A DNA stretch of 64,000 nucleotides from Pseudovibrio sp. Alg231-02 (GCF_900143565.1 NZ_FREX01000011.1:75066-139065); one strand, 5' to 3'; numbered from the stretch's first letter, positions 36,099 to 47,209 are shown. Notes: generated by a model not told the origin, from the letters alone. A program made the numbers and translations.

Positions 36099-39000
36099 TT
36101 AGTCTTCTGTCGCAGCCAGCAGACTCGCATTGCCACCAGACGCTGTTGTGTCAATGCAGAGGTGACGTTCCAGCTGATAACGCTCAGGCTGGTTACGCTC
36201 CATAATCAGCTGCATCAAAGCACCTTCACGTTCGGCAAGCTCAGCCTTCATTTCCTTCAGCTCTTGCTCAGCGTGGTTCGCTGCAACGGCATCAACACCT
36301 TGAAGCTCTTTCAGCGCACCAACGGCCAGATTGCCTTCTAATGCGACGATTGGAGCGGAAAGAGTGCGCAGCTTCACAGCCAGCTTCTCTGCGTCTTGTC
36401 CAACAGCAATCACCCCGTTGCCAGCTGCCAAAGCCAGAACCACCTGATGCTTCAGGCTTTCTGTATCCGGGCCAAGGCAAAGCACGGTGCCACGTGGCGC
36501 AGCATAAAGGCGGTTGGATTCACCGGTTGGTCCAGGCATGTTGTGTGCGTGATCAGCCGCAACACGGTTCAGTAGACCTGTTTCCTTCTCAAACAGGGTT
36601 GCCAGCTCGGTGAAGCGACCGAAGTTACCTTCCCACGTGCTGGTGCGTAATGCCCCTCGCGCTTTAAAGATATCCTCGGCGGAGACGGTTTTGCTCAGCT
36701 CCACACTGGTCGCCGCTGACGTGTCAGCAAGACGGAACCGAGCCACATAGTGAGGACCACCTGCTTTCGGGCCAGTACCAGACAGGCCTTCACCACCAAA
36801 CGGCTGAGATCCAACAATCGCTCCAATCTGGTTTCGGTTCACATAAAGGTTACCCACCTTCACGCGCTCTACAATGTGCTGAACACGGCTATCCACTCGG
36901 GTATGCAGACCAAATGTCAGACCGAACTCTTTTGTATTGATCGCGTCAATCGTCTGGTCGATCTCTTCTGCCTTGAAGGTTGCAATGTGCAGAACAGGAC
37001 CAAAAATTTCTTCGTCCAGCTCTTCGATACCGTCCAGTTTGATCAGTGTCGGAGCAATGAAGTGACCTTTGGTTGGGGCCTTCATCTGCTTGATAACGCG
37101 ACCTTTTTCAGCCCATTTTTCACAGTGTGCAGCAATCTTCTTCTGTGCAGCTGCATCAATCACCGGACCGACATCTGTCGACAAGGCTGATGGATCACCC
37201 AGTTCCAACTCACTCATGGCACCCAGGAGCATCGCTTTGAAATCTTCAAAGATATCTTCCTGAACATAAAGCATACGTAGCGCTGAACAACGCTGACCCG
37301 CGCTTTGGAAGCTGGAAGCAATCACATCGCGAACAGCCTGCTCAGGCAGAGCCGTGGAGTCCACGATCATAGCGTTAAGGCCACCTGTTTCAGCGATCAG
37401 CGGTGCAGATGGAGCAAGCGCTTTTGCCATAGCACGGTTGATGTGCTGCGCAGTTCCGGTGGAGCCAGTAAAGCAAACACCAGCCACACGGCTGTCAGAT
37501 GTCAACGCAGCACCAACTTCGCCAGCACCTGGCAGCAACTGCAGAGTCTCGACAGGAATGCCAGCCTTGTGCATCAGGCCAACAGCAAACGTTGCGATCA
37601 GTGGCGTCTGTGGCGCAGGCTTGGCAAGCACTGGGTTGCCAGCTGCCAGAGCGGCAAAAATCTGCCCCGAGAAAATCGCAAGCGGGAAGTTCCAGGGAGA
37701 GATACAGGTAATTGGACCACGAAGGCCGCCTTTACCATCACGCTCATCAAGACGGATCGCTTCGTTCGCGTAGTAGCGTGCAAAGTCAACCGCTTCACGC
37801 AGTTCGTTGATGGCATCCATGTAGGTCTTGCCAGCTTCACGTGTCAGCAGAGCAAAGATCTCAGGAGCATTTTCTTCAAACAAGTTTGCCGCTTTGCGAA
37901 GGATGACAGCACGGTCTTCCGCACTTTTGTCTGCCCACTCAGCGCAGCCGTTATGTGCGGTAGTCAAAGCCGCTTCAATCTGCTCCGGCGTCGCGGTCGC
38001 TACGCTGCCAACAACATCCCGCAGATTTGCAGGGTTTTTCACGCTCACCGCTTCAGCGTTCTTGACGGAAGCTGCAATGACAGGATGGCCGTTCCACTTG
38101 GTTGCTGAGAAGGATTTCAGGTTCTCAACATACTCAGCTTCCTGGCGTGTATCACTCAAATCCCAGCCCTTTGCGTTTTTACGTCCCGCACCGTAAAGCG
38201 CTGGTGGGAGAGGGATCTTGGAGTTGGCAACATGCTCGCCATACTTTTCGATATGAACGAGCGGATCCTGTGCAATTGCCTCTGGTGTCACGTTTTCATC
38301 ACGGATCTGGTGCACGAAAGAGCTGTTCGCGCCATTTTCCAACAGGCGGCGAACCAGATAAGCCAGCAGGTCTTTGTGTGCACCAACCGGAGCGTAGATG
38401 CGGCAGTTGGAGCCGTGTTTCTTCATGGTGCGCTCGTGAAGCGCTTCGCCCATGCCATGCAGGCGTTGGAACTCGTAGGAGCTTAGCGGAAGATTTTTTC
38501 CCAGTTCCAGAATGGTTGCAACACTGTGCGCATTGTGAGTTGCGAACTGCGGATAGATGCGGTCCGTCATACCCAGTAGTTTTTCAGCACAAGCAGTGTA
38601 GGAGATGTCAGTGGATACCTTACGGGTGAAGACCGGATAGCCATCAATACCAAGGGTCTGTGCACGCTTGATCTCGCTGTCCCAGTAAGCACCTTTCACC
38701 AGACGCACCATGATCTTGCGATCATACTTCTCAGCAACCGCATAGAGCCAGTCGATCACGTGAGTTGCACGTGGTCCAAACGCCTGTACAACAATACCGA
38801 AACCGTCCCAGCCCTCAGTTGCAGGATCGGCCAGCAACGCTTCAATCACATCAAGGGAAATGTCGAGGCGATCCGCTTCTTCTGCATCAATGTTGAAGCC
38901 CATATTGGAGGACTTCGCCAGCATGATAAGGGAAAGAGTGCGAGGAACCAGCTCTTTCATCACACGTTCGCGCTTGGCAAACTCATAGCGTGGGTGCAGA

Positions 39001-39737
39001 GCCGAAAGCTTGACTGAAATACCTGGGTTTTCGCGAATGCTTGCTTTCGTACAATTGCTGGAAAGCGCGGTAATCGCTTTGGAGTAGGACAGATGATAGC
39101 GCTTTGCATCAGCCTCGGTCCGAGCAGCTTCGCCAAGCATGTCGTAGGAGTAGGTGAAGCCGTTGCCTTCTTCCGCACGCGCATTACGCATGGCTTCGCG
39201 GATGGTACGGCCAAGAACGAACTGGCGACCCAATTCTTTCATCGCTTGCGCAACAGCAGTACGAACCACAGGCTCACCAAGGCGCTTCACAACACCGCGA
39301 ATGGTGCCAACGAGCCCCTGATCATCTTGCGCCAGAACCTTACCAGTCAGCAGCAGCGCCCATGTGGACGCGTTGATCAGTGTGGAAGAAGACTGACCCA
39401 GGTGCTCTCCCCAGGCACTTGGAGTAATCTTATCCGCAATCAACGCATCAATTGTCTGGGCATCAGGCACGCGAAGCAAAGCTTCCGCAAGGCACATCAG
39501 CGCAATGCCTTCCTGAGTTGAGAGGCCGTATTCGCCGAGAAAACTCTCCATGATTGTTGGAGAGGTGTTCGCCCGCAAATCTGAGATCAAATCTGCCGCC
39601 TTGTCAGATGCCCGCTTACGCGCAGCCTCATCCATTTGCAGGGATGAAATGAGCTCCTGAACCACCTGATTTTCGTCAGGAAGGTAGTTATCTCTGATTT
39701 TGTTGCGGATGATCTCCGGCGTAGCCTCTGATCCCAT
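36099..39737 (-). CDS. putA: Bifunctional proline dehydrogenase / glutamate semialdehyde dehydrogenase
   Basis: PutA oxidises proline to glutamate in two steps at the membrane surface. The 1212-residue protein has an N-terminal helical arm, an FAD-binding proline dehydrogenase barrel (containing GFGIVVQAFGPRA and MVRLVKGAYWDSE) and an NAD-linked aldehyde dehydrogenase with FTGSTGTAQH and the catalytic Cys817 in SAGQRCSALR. A C-terminal domain follows. It starts MGSEATPEIIRNKIRDNYL and has no ribbon-helix-helix domain, so unlike E. coli PutA it cannot repress its own gene. The divergent Lrp-type gene is the likely regulator. Confidence 0.97.
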   Translation of the reverse strand: MGSEATPEIIRNKIRDNYLPDENQVVQELISSLQMDEAARKRASDKAADLISDLRANTSPTIMESFLGEYGLSTQEGIALMCLAEALLRVPDAQTIDALIADKITPSAWGEHLGQSSSTLINASTWALLLTGKVLAQDDQGLVGTIRGVVKRLGEPVVRTAVAQAMKELGRQFVLGRTIREAMRNARAEEGNGFTYSYDMLGEAARTEADAKRYHLSYSKAITALSSNCTKASIRENPGISVKLSALHPRYEFAKRERVMKELVPRTLSLIMLAKSSNMGFNIDAEEADRLDISLDVIEALLADPATEGWDGFGIVVQAFGPRATHVIDWLYAVAEKYDRKIMVRLVKGAYWDSEIKRAQTLGIDGYPVFTRKVSTDISYTACAEKLLGMTDRIYPQFATHNAHSVATILELGKNLPLSSYEFQRLHGMGEALHERTMKKHGSNCRIYAPVGAHKDLLAYLVRRLLENGANSSFVHQIRDENVTPEAIAQDPLVHIEKYGEHVANSKIPLPPALYGAGRKNAKGWDLSDTRQEAEYVENLKSFSATKWNGHPVIAASVKNAEAVSVKNPANLRDVVGSVATATPEQIEAALTTAHNGCAEWADKSAEDRAVILRKAANLFEENAPEIFALLTREAGKTYMDAINELREAVDFARYYANEAIRLDERDGKGGLRGPITCISPWNFPLAIFSGQIFAALAAGNPVLAKPAPQTPLIATFAVGLMHKAGIPVETLQLLPGAGEVGAALTSDSRVAGVCFTGSTGTAQHINRAMAKALAPSAPLIAETGGLNAMIVDSTALPEQAVRDVIASSFQSAGQRCSALRMLYVQEDIFEDFKAMLLGAMSELELGDPSALSTDVGPVIDAAAQKKIAAHCEKWAEKGRVIKQMKAPTKGHFIAPTLIKLDGIEELDEEIFGPVLHIATFKAEEIDQTIDAINTKEFGLTFGLHTRVDSRVQHIVERVKVGNLYVNRNQIGAIVGSQPFGGEGLSGTGPKAGGPHYVARFRLADTSAATSVELSKTVSAEDIFKARGALRTSTWEGNFGRFTELATLFEKETGLLNRVAADHAHNMPGPTGESNRLYAAPRGTVLCLGPDTESLKHQVVLALAAGNGVIAVGQDAEKLAVKLRTLSAPIVALEGNLAVGALKELQGVDAVAANHAEQELKEMKAELAEREGALMQLIMERNQPERYQLERHLCIDTTASGGNASLLAATED

Positions 39738-39830
39738 GCCGTGCTCCCTACTGTTAAATACCTATTGTTGAGCTGACATTAGCAAAATACCCATAGGGAT
39801 GTTTCCTGTATTTTTTGATGGTAAAGACTA

Positions 39831-39853
39831 TTCGACTTTGATATTCAGTCGAA
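39831..39853. promoter_or_regulatory. Inverted repeat in the putA-lrp control region
   Basis: TTCGACT and AGTCGAA are separated by nine bases in the 147-base divergent gap, 32 bases before the regulator start. It is a plausible Lrp/PutR-type operator, although such sites are usually degenerate. Confidence 0.4.
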
Positions 39854-39884
39854 ATGGTCGTTATGAATAATAAAATGGCATATC

Positions 39885-40337
39885 ATGGAGAAATTGGACG
39901 AATTTGATCGTAAGATTGTAGAAGAACTGCAAAAATACGGGCGCATCACTGTCACTGACCTTGCGAAAAAGGTAGGCCTTTCTAAAACGCCTTGCCAGAT
40001 TCGCATGAAGAAACTGGAGGATGCGGGATACATTCTTGGCTATCGGGCAGAAGTCGATCACACCAAGTTAGGTGCTGGTCATATCGCGTTTGTACAGGTC
40101 AAACTTAACGACACGCGCTCACGCTCACTGGAAGCTTTCAACGCAGCTGCGCGGGAAATCCCAGAGATCGAAGAATGCCACATGATTGCAAGCGGATTTG
40201 ATTATCTGCTGAAAGTGCGAACCAAGGATATCGGAAGTTATCGCCGCGTACTGGGAGAAAAACTCTCTGAAATGCCTTATGTAGCGCAGACATCTACATT
40301 CGTTTGTATGGAGCAGGTCAAAGACAGGCCGTTCTAG
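39885..40337 (+). CDS. Lrp/AsnC-family activator, probable PutR
   Basis: The 150-residue regulator has a helix-turn-helix (EELQKYGRITVTDLAKKVGL onward, residues ~13-55) and a RAM domain with HMIASGFDYLLKVRTKD. In alphaproteobacteria a PutR of this family, divergent from putA, activates proline degradation in response to proline. Position, length and domain order match that arrangement. Confidence 0.9.
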   Translation: MEKLDEFDRKIVEELQKYGRITVTDLAKKVGLSKTPCQIRMKKLEDAGYILGYRAEVDHTKLGAGHIAFVQVKLNDTRSRSLEAFNAAAREIPEIEECHMIASGFDYLLKVRTKDIGSYRRVLGEKLSEMPYVAQTSTFVCMEQVKDRPF

Positions 40338-40840
40338 TCGACACCACGCTGCATGTAGTGTGCATTCGCTCCATATGCTCTGAGTTTATCCTTGAGCAGT
40401 TGTTCGTGCACTGTTCGAAAGCCACGTGCCCGCCAGAACTCATTGGCGGTGCCCAGAGCAACCAGCGCAAACTTGTTGATGTACAGACTACGCGCCACCT
40501 GACTCAGTTGCTCAAGAACATCTCGGGCTGCGCCAATGCCTTGTGACTCCGGCAGCAGGGCTATGTCGTGAATGTAATAGACTTCGGCCTTAAAGGGCAG
40601 GGAGCCCAGTAAGCTGGAGAGCGGTGGGATACTACGATTTTCCCATGGATGCGAGATGATGTAGCCGAGGATGGCGTCTCTATCGTTTTGTCGCAGCACC
40701 TGACAGCCATGAGGAAACAGTCGCACACGTTCCCGAATACAGTCGATATCCTCCGGCAAATGCGGATAGGTCTGCTGCATGATCTGGTCGATCTCGTGCA
40801 GGTCGTCTTCTTGCATCTGGTGCCAGCTAAAATTCTCCAT
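40334..40840 (-). CDS. GNAT-family acetyltransferase
   Basis: This 168-residue acyl-CoA-dependent transferase has the core region VYYIHDIALLPESQGIGAARDVL, in which QGIGA is the acetyl-CoA-binding loop. ALGTANEFWRARGFR follows. It sits 23 bases after the NhaC gene on the same strand, and its stop overlaps the end of the convergent regulator gene by four bases. The substrate is unknown. Confidence 0.88.
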   Translation of the reverse strand: MENFSWHQMQEDDLHEIDQIMQQTYPHLPEDIDCIRERVRLFPHGCQVLRQNDRDAILGYIISHPWENRSIPPLSSLLGSLPFKAEVYYIHDIALLPESQGIGAARDVLEQLSQVARSLYINKFALVALGTANEFWRARGFRTVHEQLLKDKLRAYGANAHYMQRGVD

Positions 40841-40863
40841 GGCGGTGCTGCATTTCTCACTAA

Positions 40864-42348
40864 TCAGGCTTCTTGCTCATCATCCGGCAGCACAATACGC
40901 TCAGGCTTGTGATCTGTCATCGTCAACATTCTCCATCCCATCACGGCAAACAGAATTGTCAGGAGGGGGCTGACAATGTTGAAGAAGGCAAATCCAGCAA
41001 AAGCCAGCGTTGGAACACCAAGTGTAGCCGCCATATAAGCGCCACAGCTGTTCCATGGAATGAGAGCGGAGGTCACTGTTGCGCTATCCCCAACCGCACG
41101 GGACAGAACCTCAGGTCGCAATCGGCGTTGACGGAAAGACTTGCGGTACATCCTGCCCGGAATAACAATCGCAATGTACTGGTCTGCCGCCAAAATGTTA
41201 GTCGCGATTGCGGTTGAAACCAGCGACAACACCAGCGCACCAGTGGTTTTAGCTGCGTGCAGGATCGGGCCGATAATCCGGTCCAGAATACCGGCTTTCT
41301 CAACCACCCCACCAAACGCCAAAGCTGTCATGATCAACCAAATGGTCGTCAGCATATTGCCCATGCCACCACGGCTCAGCAGTGCATCAATAGAAGGGTC
41401 TCCTGTCACGCTCACATAACCGTTAGACATGGCGATCCAGACGCCTTTGATCACCTCCAGTGTGTAGGGCAGCGCCGGAGAGGCAGCAAGGCCAACCACT
41501 TTGTCTGGGTCCATGATGACTGCATAAAGACCGCCCGCCAATGCACCAATAAAGATGGTCGTAAACGGCGGGTAGCGGACAATTGCCAGTCCCAAAACCA
41601 GCAGGAGCGGAAGGAAATTGAGCAAGGTAATGTCGTAGTGCTGCTCAATGCTGGTTAACGTGCCTTGTGCGACAAAGTCTCCGGGTTCTCCGAGCCACCA
41701 GAAGAGGGCTAGCGAAATGATGAGAGCAGGTATGGACGTCCAGAGATTTTCTTTGATGTGCGTGTAAAGATTAGATCCCGCCGCCGCAGTTGCCAGATTA
41801 GTTGCATCAGAAAGTGGGGAGGACTTATCTCCGAAATAGGCGCCCGACAGGATAGCGCCGGCAGTGATAGCGGGATCGAGACCCATCTTTGTTGAAATCC
41901 CCATCAAACCGATGCCAATGGTTCCTGCTACAGTCCACGAGCTACCGATGCTGACTGAAACAAGGGCACAAATAATGACGGTCGTGAAGTAGAAGTAATT
42001 CGGGCTAAGGAGCTGTAATCCATAATAAACCATCGCCATGATGGTGCCGGACATAGCCCATGTGCCGATCAACGAGCCCACTGCAAATAAAATGAAGATC
42101 GCATGAAGGCCGGTGCTCACGCTATCAACGACAGCATCCTTCAGTTCATCAAAGTGAAAACCATGAAACAGCGCCACAAAGCTGGCGATCAGGGCACAAA
42201 ACAAGAGCGCAATCTGGTTTGGTCCTGAGGAGGCTTCATCTCCAAACAGATAGTAGGAAAGCGCAAGCAGGATAACGAGCGAGGCAACGGGAATGATCGC
42301 TCCGACCAGCGACATTTTTTGAGAATATGGAGCTGGCACTTTGGCCAT
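40864..42348 (-). CDS. nhaC: NhaC-family Na+/H+ antiporter-type transporter
   Basis: The 494-residue inner membrane protein has about 11-12 segments. The chosen start is ATG 42348 (MAKVPAPYSQK) behind AAGGA; the longer frame adds 20 polar residues. Family text includes SGAYFGDKSSPLSDATNLA and IPWNSCGAYMAATLGVPT. It may exchange Na+ for H+, or an organic substrate with cation coupling. It follows arcC after a hairpin terminator, so it is either a weak read-through member of the arginine deiminase unit or separately transcribed. A role in pH or sodium balance alongside ammonia production would fit. Confidence 0.88.
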   Translation of the reverse strand: MAKVPAPYSQKMSLVGAIIPVASLVILLALSYYLFGDEASSGPNQIALLFCALIASFVALFHGFHFDELKDAVVDSVSTGLHAIFILFAVGSLIGTWAMSGTIMAMVYYGLQLLSPNYFYFTTVIICALVSVSIGSSWTVAGTIGIGLMGISTKMGLDPAITAGAILSGAYFGDKSSPLSDATNLATAAAGSNLYTHIKENLWTSIPALIISLALFWWLGEPGDFVAQGTLTSIEQHYDITLLNFLPLLLVLGLAIVRYPPFTTIFIGALAGGLYAVIMDPDKVVGLAASPALPYTLEVIKGVWIAMSNGYVSVTGDPSIDALLSRGGMGNMLTTIWLIMTALAFGGVVEKAGILDRIIGPILHAAKTTGALVLSLVSTAIATNILAADQYIAIVIPGRMYRKSFRQRRLRPEVLSRAVGDSATVTSALIPWNSCGAYMAATLGVPTLAFAGFAFFNIVSPLLTILFAVMGWRMLTMTDHKPERIVLPDDEQEA

Positions 42349-42432
42349 ATGCAATTCGTCCTTTGTGTTCCTGTTGTTTTTGATGGGCAAAATGAAGCCC
42401 AAGGACAATCAAATGCATTTGAAAACAGGAAC

Positions 42433-42459
42433 GCCCCAAAGCTCACTCAGCTTCGGGGC
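42433..42459 (-). terminator. Hairpin terminator after arcC
   Basis: On the minus-strand RNA an 11-base stem (GCCCCGAAGCT with AGCTTTGGGGC) forms through one G-U pair around a GAGTG loop. A moderately U-rich tail follows. It lies just past the arcC stop and before nhaC. Confidence 0.7.
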
Positions 42460-42466
42460 ATCCATC

Positions 42467-43399
42467 TCAGTAAAACGTGGTGTCACCAGCCGCTGTGGTG
42501 ATTGAAGTCCCTTTCTCTCCCAAAATTGCTTGAGGCACTTCAGCGAGCGTGCATATGACGGATTTTTTGCCGGTTTGCCGAGCAAAAGTCTGTGCTGCTT
42601 CTACCTTTGGTCCCATAGAACCTGCGGCAAAACCATATGCATCCAGTGCATCCGGAGAAGCCGATTTGATCGCGCGTTGGCTCGGTGTACCCCAATCCAG
42701 ATAAACGGCATCCGCATCTGTCGCCATAATGTAGACGTCAGCATCTATCTCTTTGGCAAGAAGGCCTGAACACCGGTCTTTATCGATCACACATTCCACA
42801 CCAACGAGCTTCTTTTCTTCGTTGTACATAGTTGGAATGCCGCCCCCACCTGCTGCGATGACAAGCACATCATGGTCCAGAAGCCACTTGATAGGCCGGA
42901 TCTCAAAGATGTGTTTGGGTAAGGGGCTTGGCACAACGCGCCGCCACTTATCTCCATCTTCTCGAATGGACCAGCCTTTCTCATCGGCTAGTCTCTCCGC
43001 TTCTTCTTTGGAATAAAGCGGACCGATGGGCTTTGTTGGATCTTTGAAAGCAGGATCGTTTGGGTCAACTTCAACCTGCGTGAGGATCGTGGCAAATGGC
43101 TTTTCAAAGGGCAGCAGGTTCCCAAGCTCCTGCTCAATCATGTAGCCAATCATGCCAACTGTTTCAGCACCCAACACATCCAGAGGGTAGGCCTCAACCT
43201 GCTCGTAAGCAGCACCTTGCAGTGCCAGCAAGCCGACCTGAGGGCCATTCCCGTGCGTGATGACCACCTCATGACCATCATCATAAAGTGGCGCTAGCGC
43301 TTCTGCGGCGATCCGCGCATTCTTTCGTTGGTTTTCGGCAGTCATTGCCTCTCCACGCCGGAGAAGGGCATTTCCGCCAAGAGCGACGACAACACGCAT
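42467..43399 (-). CDS. arcC: Carbamate kinase
   Basis: The 310-residue amino acid kinase makes ATP from carbamoyl phosphate, the energy-yielding last step of the arginine deiminase pathway. It begins [17 protein letters not shown] and has [11 protein letters not shown] and [12 protein letters not shown]. The start overlaps the preceding ornithine carbamoyltransferase stop by one base (TAATG), implying coupled translation. Confidence 0.96.
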   Translation of the reverse strand: MRVVVALGGNALLRRGEAMTAENQRKNARIAAEALAPLYDDGHEVVITHGNGPQVGLLALQGAAYEQVEAYPLDVLGAETVGMIGYMIEQELGNLLPFEKPFATILTQVEVDPNDPAFKDPTKPIGPLYSKEEAERLADEKGWSIREDGDKWRRVVPSPLPKHIFEIRPIKWLLDHDVLVIAAGGGGIPTMYNEEKKLVGVECVIDKDRCSGLLAKEIDADVYIMATDADAVYLDWGTPSQRAIKSASPDALDAYGFAAGSMGPKVEAAQTFARQTGKKSVICTLAEVPQAILGEKGTSITTAAGDTTFY

Positions 43400-44403
43400 T
43401 ATCGGCCTCCAATCGTCGCAACCATGATGGCTTTAATTGTGTGGAGCCGGTTTTCAGCTTGCTCAAACGCCAGATTACGATCTGATTCAAAGACATCTTC
43501 AGTCACTTCCATCTCGGAGATCCCGAACTTCTGGAAGATCTCTTCGCCCACCTTAGTTTCCCGGTTATGGAAAGCTGGCAAGCAATGCATGAAGAATGTG
43601 TTCGGGTTACCGGTGCCTTCAATCAAGGCCTTATTGACCTGATAGTCACGCAGCAACTTGATCCGGCTGTCCCAGACATCCGGCGGCTCACCCATGGAGA
43701 CCCAGACATCTGTATGGATGAAGTCAACACCCTCAGTACCTTCTTTGGCATCATCTGTAATCGTGATGCGCGCACCATACCGCTTTGCATTGACTTCAGC
43801 TGCTTTCAACACATGCGGTTCAGGGTGCAGTTCTTGCGGGCCAATAATGCGAACATCACAGCCACATAGAGCGCCCAGCATCAGCAATGAGTTGCCCATG
43901 TTGTTGCGGGCATCGCCCAGATAGGCAAACGAAATTTCATGCAACGGCTTGGGGCTGTGTTCGGTCATTGTCAACATGTCAGCGAGCATCTGGGTTGGAT
44001 GCCAGTCATCAGTCAACCCGTTATAGACCGGGACGCCAGAGTACTCGGCGAGGGTTTCAACGGCCTTTTGCCCGGAACCGCGAAACTCAATGGCATCGAA
44101 CATCCGACCCAGCACACGTGCGGTATCCTTCATGGATTCCTTGTGGCCGATCTGAGAGCCGGATGGATCCAGGTAGGTGACATGTGCTCCCTGATCGTGA
44201 GCGGCAACCTCGAAGGCACAACGGGTACGGGTAGAGGTTTTTTCGAAGATCAGACAGATGTTCTTATCGACAAGTGTCTGCCGTTCTGTTCCAGAGTATT
44301 TGGCTCGCTTGAGATCACGGGCCAGATCCAGCATGTAAAGCACTTCGCGTTGGCTGAAGTCTTTGAGCTTGAGGTAACTGCGACCTTTCAGATTGAAAGC
44401 CAT
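43399..44403 (-). CDS. argF: Ornithine carbamoyltransferase (catabolic context)
   Basis: The 334-residue enzyme has the carbamoyl-phosphate motif [12 protein letters not shown], the ornithine region [11 protein letters not shown] and DVWVSMGEP. Between arcA and arcC it should work as catabolic ArcB, splitting citrulline into ornithine and carbamoyl phosphate. Sequence alone does not tell catabolic from anabolic enzymes, but gene order does. Confidence 0.94.
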   Translation of the reverse strand: MAFNLKGRSYLKLKDFSQREVLYMLDLARDLKRAKYSGTERQTLVDKNICLIFEKTSTRTRCAFEVAAHDQGAHVTYLDPSGSQIGHKESMKDTARVLGRMFDAIEFRGSGQKAVETLAEYSGVPVYNGLTDDWHPTQMLADMLTMTEHSPKPLHEISFAYLGDARNNMGNSLLMLGALCGCDVRIIGPQELHPEPHVLKAAEVNAKRYGARITITDDAKEGTEGVDFIHTDVWVSMGEPPDVWDSRIKLLRDYQVNKALIEGTGNPNTFFMHCLPAFHNRETKVGEEIFQKFGISEMEVTEDVFESDRNLAFEQAENRLHTIKAIMVATIGGR

Positions 44404-44459
44404 TTTTCCTTACTCTCCATCTCTTGGATGTTTTTATTGTTCAACGGAGTTTGAAAACA

Positions 44460-45686
44460 CTAGAACTCCACGGCGTCACGCACTGTTGGACAGGTCATGC
44501 AGTGTCCACCACCGCGACCACGACCAAGTTCAGACCCGTCAATGGCGATGACTTCGACACCAGCTCGTTGGAGTTTTGAGTTTGTGTAGGTGTTTCGGCG
44601 ATACCCAACCACGACACCAGGTTCGAGGCAGACAACGTTGTTGCCATCATCCCATTGCTCGCGTTCCTGGTCATAAGCATTGCCGCCTGTGGTCACCACA
44701 TGCAGCTTCTGCATACCAAGTGCATTGGCGATGACATCGAACAGATGTCCCTCATCCTGCCTGTAATCGACACTCTCGGGTTTGTCTCCGGGACGGATCG
44801 AGAAGCAAATAATCTCATCACAAACGCCTGAGAACGCTGTTGCTTTGTCGCGATCAAGAAGGGTGAAAACAGTGTCCAAGTGCATCGCTGCACGGCTCTT
44901 TGGCATCTGGCAGGCAATGACGCGAGTTGCCGCCTTATTGCGGAAGAGGGCACGCGCCACCTGACCGACAGCTTGAGGTGTGGTGCGCTCACCCATCCCA
45001 ATTAATACAACCCCATTGCCGATTGGCATGACGTCGCCGCCTTCCACGGTAGATTCATGGAAGTCCTCATCCGGATCACCCCACCAGAAATTGACCTTGC
45101 CCTTGAAATGAGGGTGGAATTTGTAAATTGCAGTGGTGAGGAGCGTCTCGTTCTGGCGCGCCTGCCAGAACATCGGATTAAGCGTAACGCCGTTATAGAT
45201 CCAGCAGGTCGTATCGCGGGTGAACAAGGTATTCGGTAAGGGCGGAATGACAAAGTCGTTCGGGTCCAGATAACTGCCAAACACACCTGTTGGTTTGAAC
45301 CCCAACTCACACCGCGCAATGCCGCCAATCAGATGATCCGCGAGAAACTTCTCGGGCTGCTCGTAAAGCCAGGCCCGCAGGTCCTCGGCCATGCCATAGC
45401 CAACGCGATTGTGTGTGATGCGCCGTTCCAGCACCCACTTACGAGCTTCCTGATCCTCCAGCGTCTCTTTCAGAAGATTGTGCATCTCCAGCACATTCAC
45501 ACCGCGCTCTTCCATTCTGAGGCAGAAGTCGTAGTGGTGTTTTTGTGCTTCTCGAACCCAGATCACATCATCAAACAGCAACTCCTGACAGTTGCCGGGC
45601 GTAAGGCGCATATGCGCAAGCCCGGGACGGCAAACCATCACTTCTTTCAGTTTGCCAACTTCCGAATGAACACCAAATTCAGTCAT
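44460..45686 (-). CDS. arcA: Arginine deiminase
   Basis: Arginine deiminase converts arginine to citrulline and ammonia. The start is ATG 45686 ([11 protein letters not shown]) behind GGAG; a longer frame adds 66 residues with no ribosome site. The 408-residue product keeps [35 protein letters not shown] in sense, and the catalytic Cys396 in GGGHCMTCP, homologous to Cys406 of the Pseudomonas enzyme. Second gene of the pathway unit, it can raise external pH and supply ATP without oxygen. Confidence 0.97.
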   Translation of the reverse strand: MTEFGVHSEVGKLKEVMVCRPGLAHMRLTPGNCQELLFDDVIWVREAQKHHYDFCLRMEERGVNVLEMHNLLKETLEDQEARKWVLERRITHNRVGYGMAEDLRAWLYEQPEKFLADHLIGGIARCELGFKPTGVFGSYLDPNDFVIPPLPNTLFTRDTTCWIYNGVTLNPMFWQARQNETLLTTAIYKFHPHFKGKVNFWWGDPDEDFHESTVEGGDVMPIGNGVVLIGMGERTTPQAVGQVARALFRNKAATRVIACQMPKSRAAMHLDTVFTLLDRDKATAFSGVCDEIICFSIRPGDKPESVDYRQDEGHLFDVIANALGMQKLHVVTTGGNAYDQEREQWDDGNNVVCLEPGVVVGYRRNTYTNSKLQRAGVEVIAIDGSELGRGRGGGHCMTCPTVRDAVEF

Positions 45687-45808
45687 GTTGCAGACTCCGT
45701 TCCAGAATTCTTGTTTGTGAGAGATCAGTGTCTCTATGTTTGGTTCAGAGGTTTGATTTGTGCGGCGCAGAGGCATGCTTGCCTCTGCGAAGATTGGAGA
45801 AACCGCCT

Positions 45809-47209
45809 TTAAACGCTGAGCGACAGCGCAAGTGAGATCAAAACGAACAGAATGATCACGAGCGGGATGGCAAACCGAAGCCACTTGTCATAAGGCACGC
45901 GCCCAATCGCAAGCCCGCCCATCACAACGGCAAAGGTGGGGTTGAACAGGTTCAACAGCCCACTGGCGGATTGGAAGGCCGTGACCACATATTCCGCCCC
46001 AACATTGGAGAACCCTGCCAGCGGTGCCATAATCGGCATGGACAACACGGCAAGACCTGAGGAAGAGGGCACGAAGAACGACAGCACCAGTTCCAGCCAG
46101 AACATCACATTGATAAAGGCAACTTTGCTCAGTCCACTGACGGCCTGTTCGGACCAGTAAAGGATCGTGTCGGTAATCGAACCAGCATCCATCACCACAA
46201 CGATACCGCGGGCAACCCCGATGATCAGCGCGACACCAAGCAGATCACGTGCACCATCCAGGAAGTTGTCAACGAACTCGTGTTCACCTTGTCGGGCAAC
46301 GATCCCCACGAGTATAGAGGCAGCAAGGAAAAGGGCAGCCATTTCGCCCATCCACCAGCCAAGAACAGCAACGCCGTAGATCAACAGGCCGAATGTGACG
46401 ACGAAGATCGTCATGATCCAACCGTGCTTCGCCGTGAAATCGGGAATGTCGTCCGTTGAGACACCTTGCAGGAAGTGTTTTTCGTTTTCATCCTTCATTT
46501 CGGAAACAAGGGAAGAAGTGTGATCAGCTTTCACCTTTGCAGCGTAACGCATGACCCAAGCCACACAGACCAGCCAACCAACAATCAAGATAAGGAAGCG
46601 AAGACCGATGCCGTCTGTAAAAGGCACACCAGCTGCATTCGAGGCGATTACAGTTGCAAACGGGTTGATCGTTGAGCCAAGCGTTCCGATGCCTGCACCC
46701 AAAAGAATAACGGCAACACCCGTCATAGAGTCATAACCAGCGCGGATCATCACGGGAATGATGAGCGCGTAAAACGCAAGACTTTCCTCCGCCATCCCAT
46801 AGATCGTGCCCCCAGCTGCAAAGAAGGCCATCAATATGGGGATCATCAGGTTCTCTCGCCCCTTCAATCCCGTCATAATCTTGGCGATCCCTGCATCAAT
46901 TGCACCTGTTCGGGTCACAACCATCAGGAAGCCACCAATCACAAGAACAAAGACCGCAACATCGATTGCATTTGCCGTGTAGGAGATCGGGTCATAAAGA
47001 CCTGCAATTGGAGCCATAAAGACTTCAACAGGGCCTTGAGGATTAGCCTCGACCAGATGATAGGTGCCGGGGACCGGCACTTCCTTGTCGAGGATTGGGT
47101 TGATCACCCGATCGTACTTACCAGCAGGAACGAACCAGGTTGCTATCGCAACGAGAATGATGAGGGCAAATAGAATTGTAAACGCGGTAGGAAACTTGAA
47201 CTTCGACAT
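45809..47209 (-). CDS. YfcC/ArcD-like basic amino acid carrier
   Basis: The 466-residue inner membrane protein of the YfcC/DcuC-like superfamily has about 12 segments. It opens [29 protein letters not shown] and includes [21 protein letters not shown] and [17 protein letters not shown]. Heading the arcA-argF-arcC unit, it is most likely the arginine-ornithine exchanger, replacing the APC-type ArcD of pseudomonads. Family annotation as a C4-dicarboxylate carrier is the alternative, and no dicarboxylate genes are nearby. Confidence 0.85.
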   Translation of the reverse strand: MSKFKFPTAFTILFALIILVAIATWFVPAGKYDRVINPILDKEVPVPGTYHLVEANPQGPVEVFMAPIAGLYDPISYTANAIDVAVFVLVIGGFLMVVTRTGAIDAGIAKIMTGLKGRENLMIPILMAFFAAGGTIYGMAEESLAFYALIIPVMIRAGYDSMTGVAVILLGAGIGTLGSTINPFATVIASNAAGVPFTDGIGLRFLILIVGWLVCVAWVMRYAAKVKADHTSSLVSEMKDENEKHFLQGVSTDDIPDFTAKHGWIMTIFVVTFGLLIYGVAVLGWWMGEMAALFLAASILVGIVARQGEHEFVDNFLDGARDLLGVALIIGVARGIVVVMDAGSITDTILYWSEQAVSGLSKVAFINVMFWLELVLSFFVPSSSGLAVLSMPIMAPLAGFSNVGAEYVVTAFQSASGLLNLFNPTFAVVMGGLAIGRVPYDKWLRFAIPLVIILFVLISLALSLSV

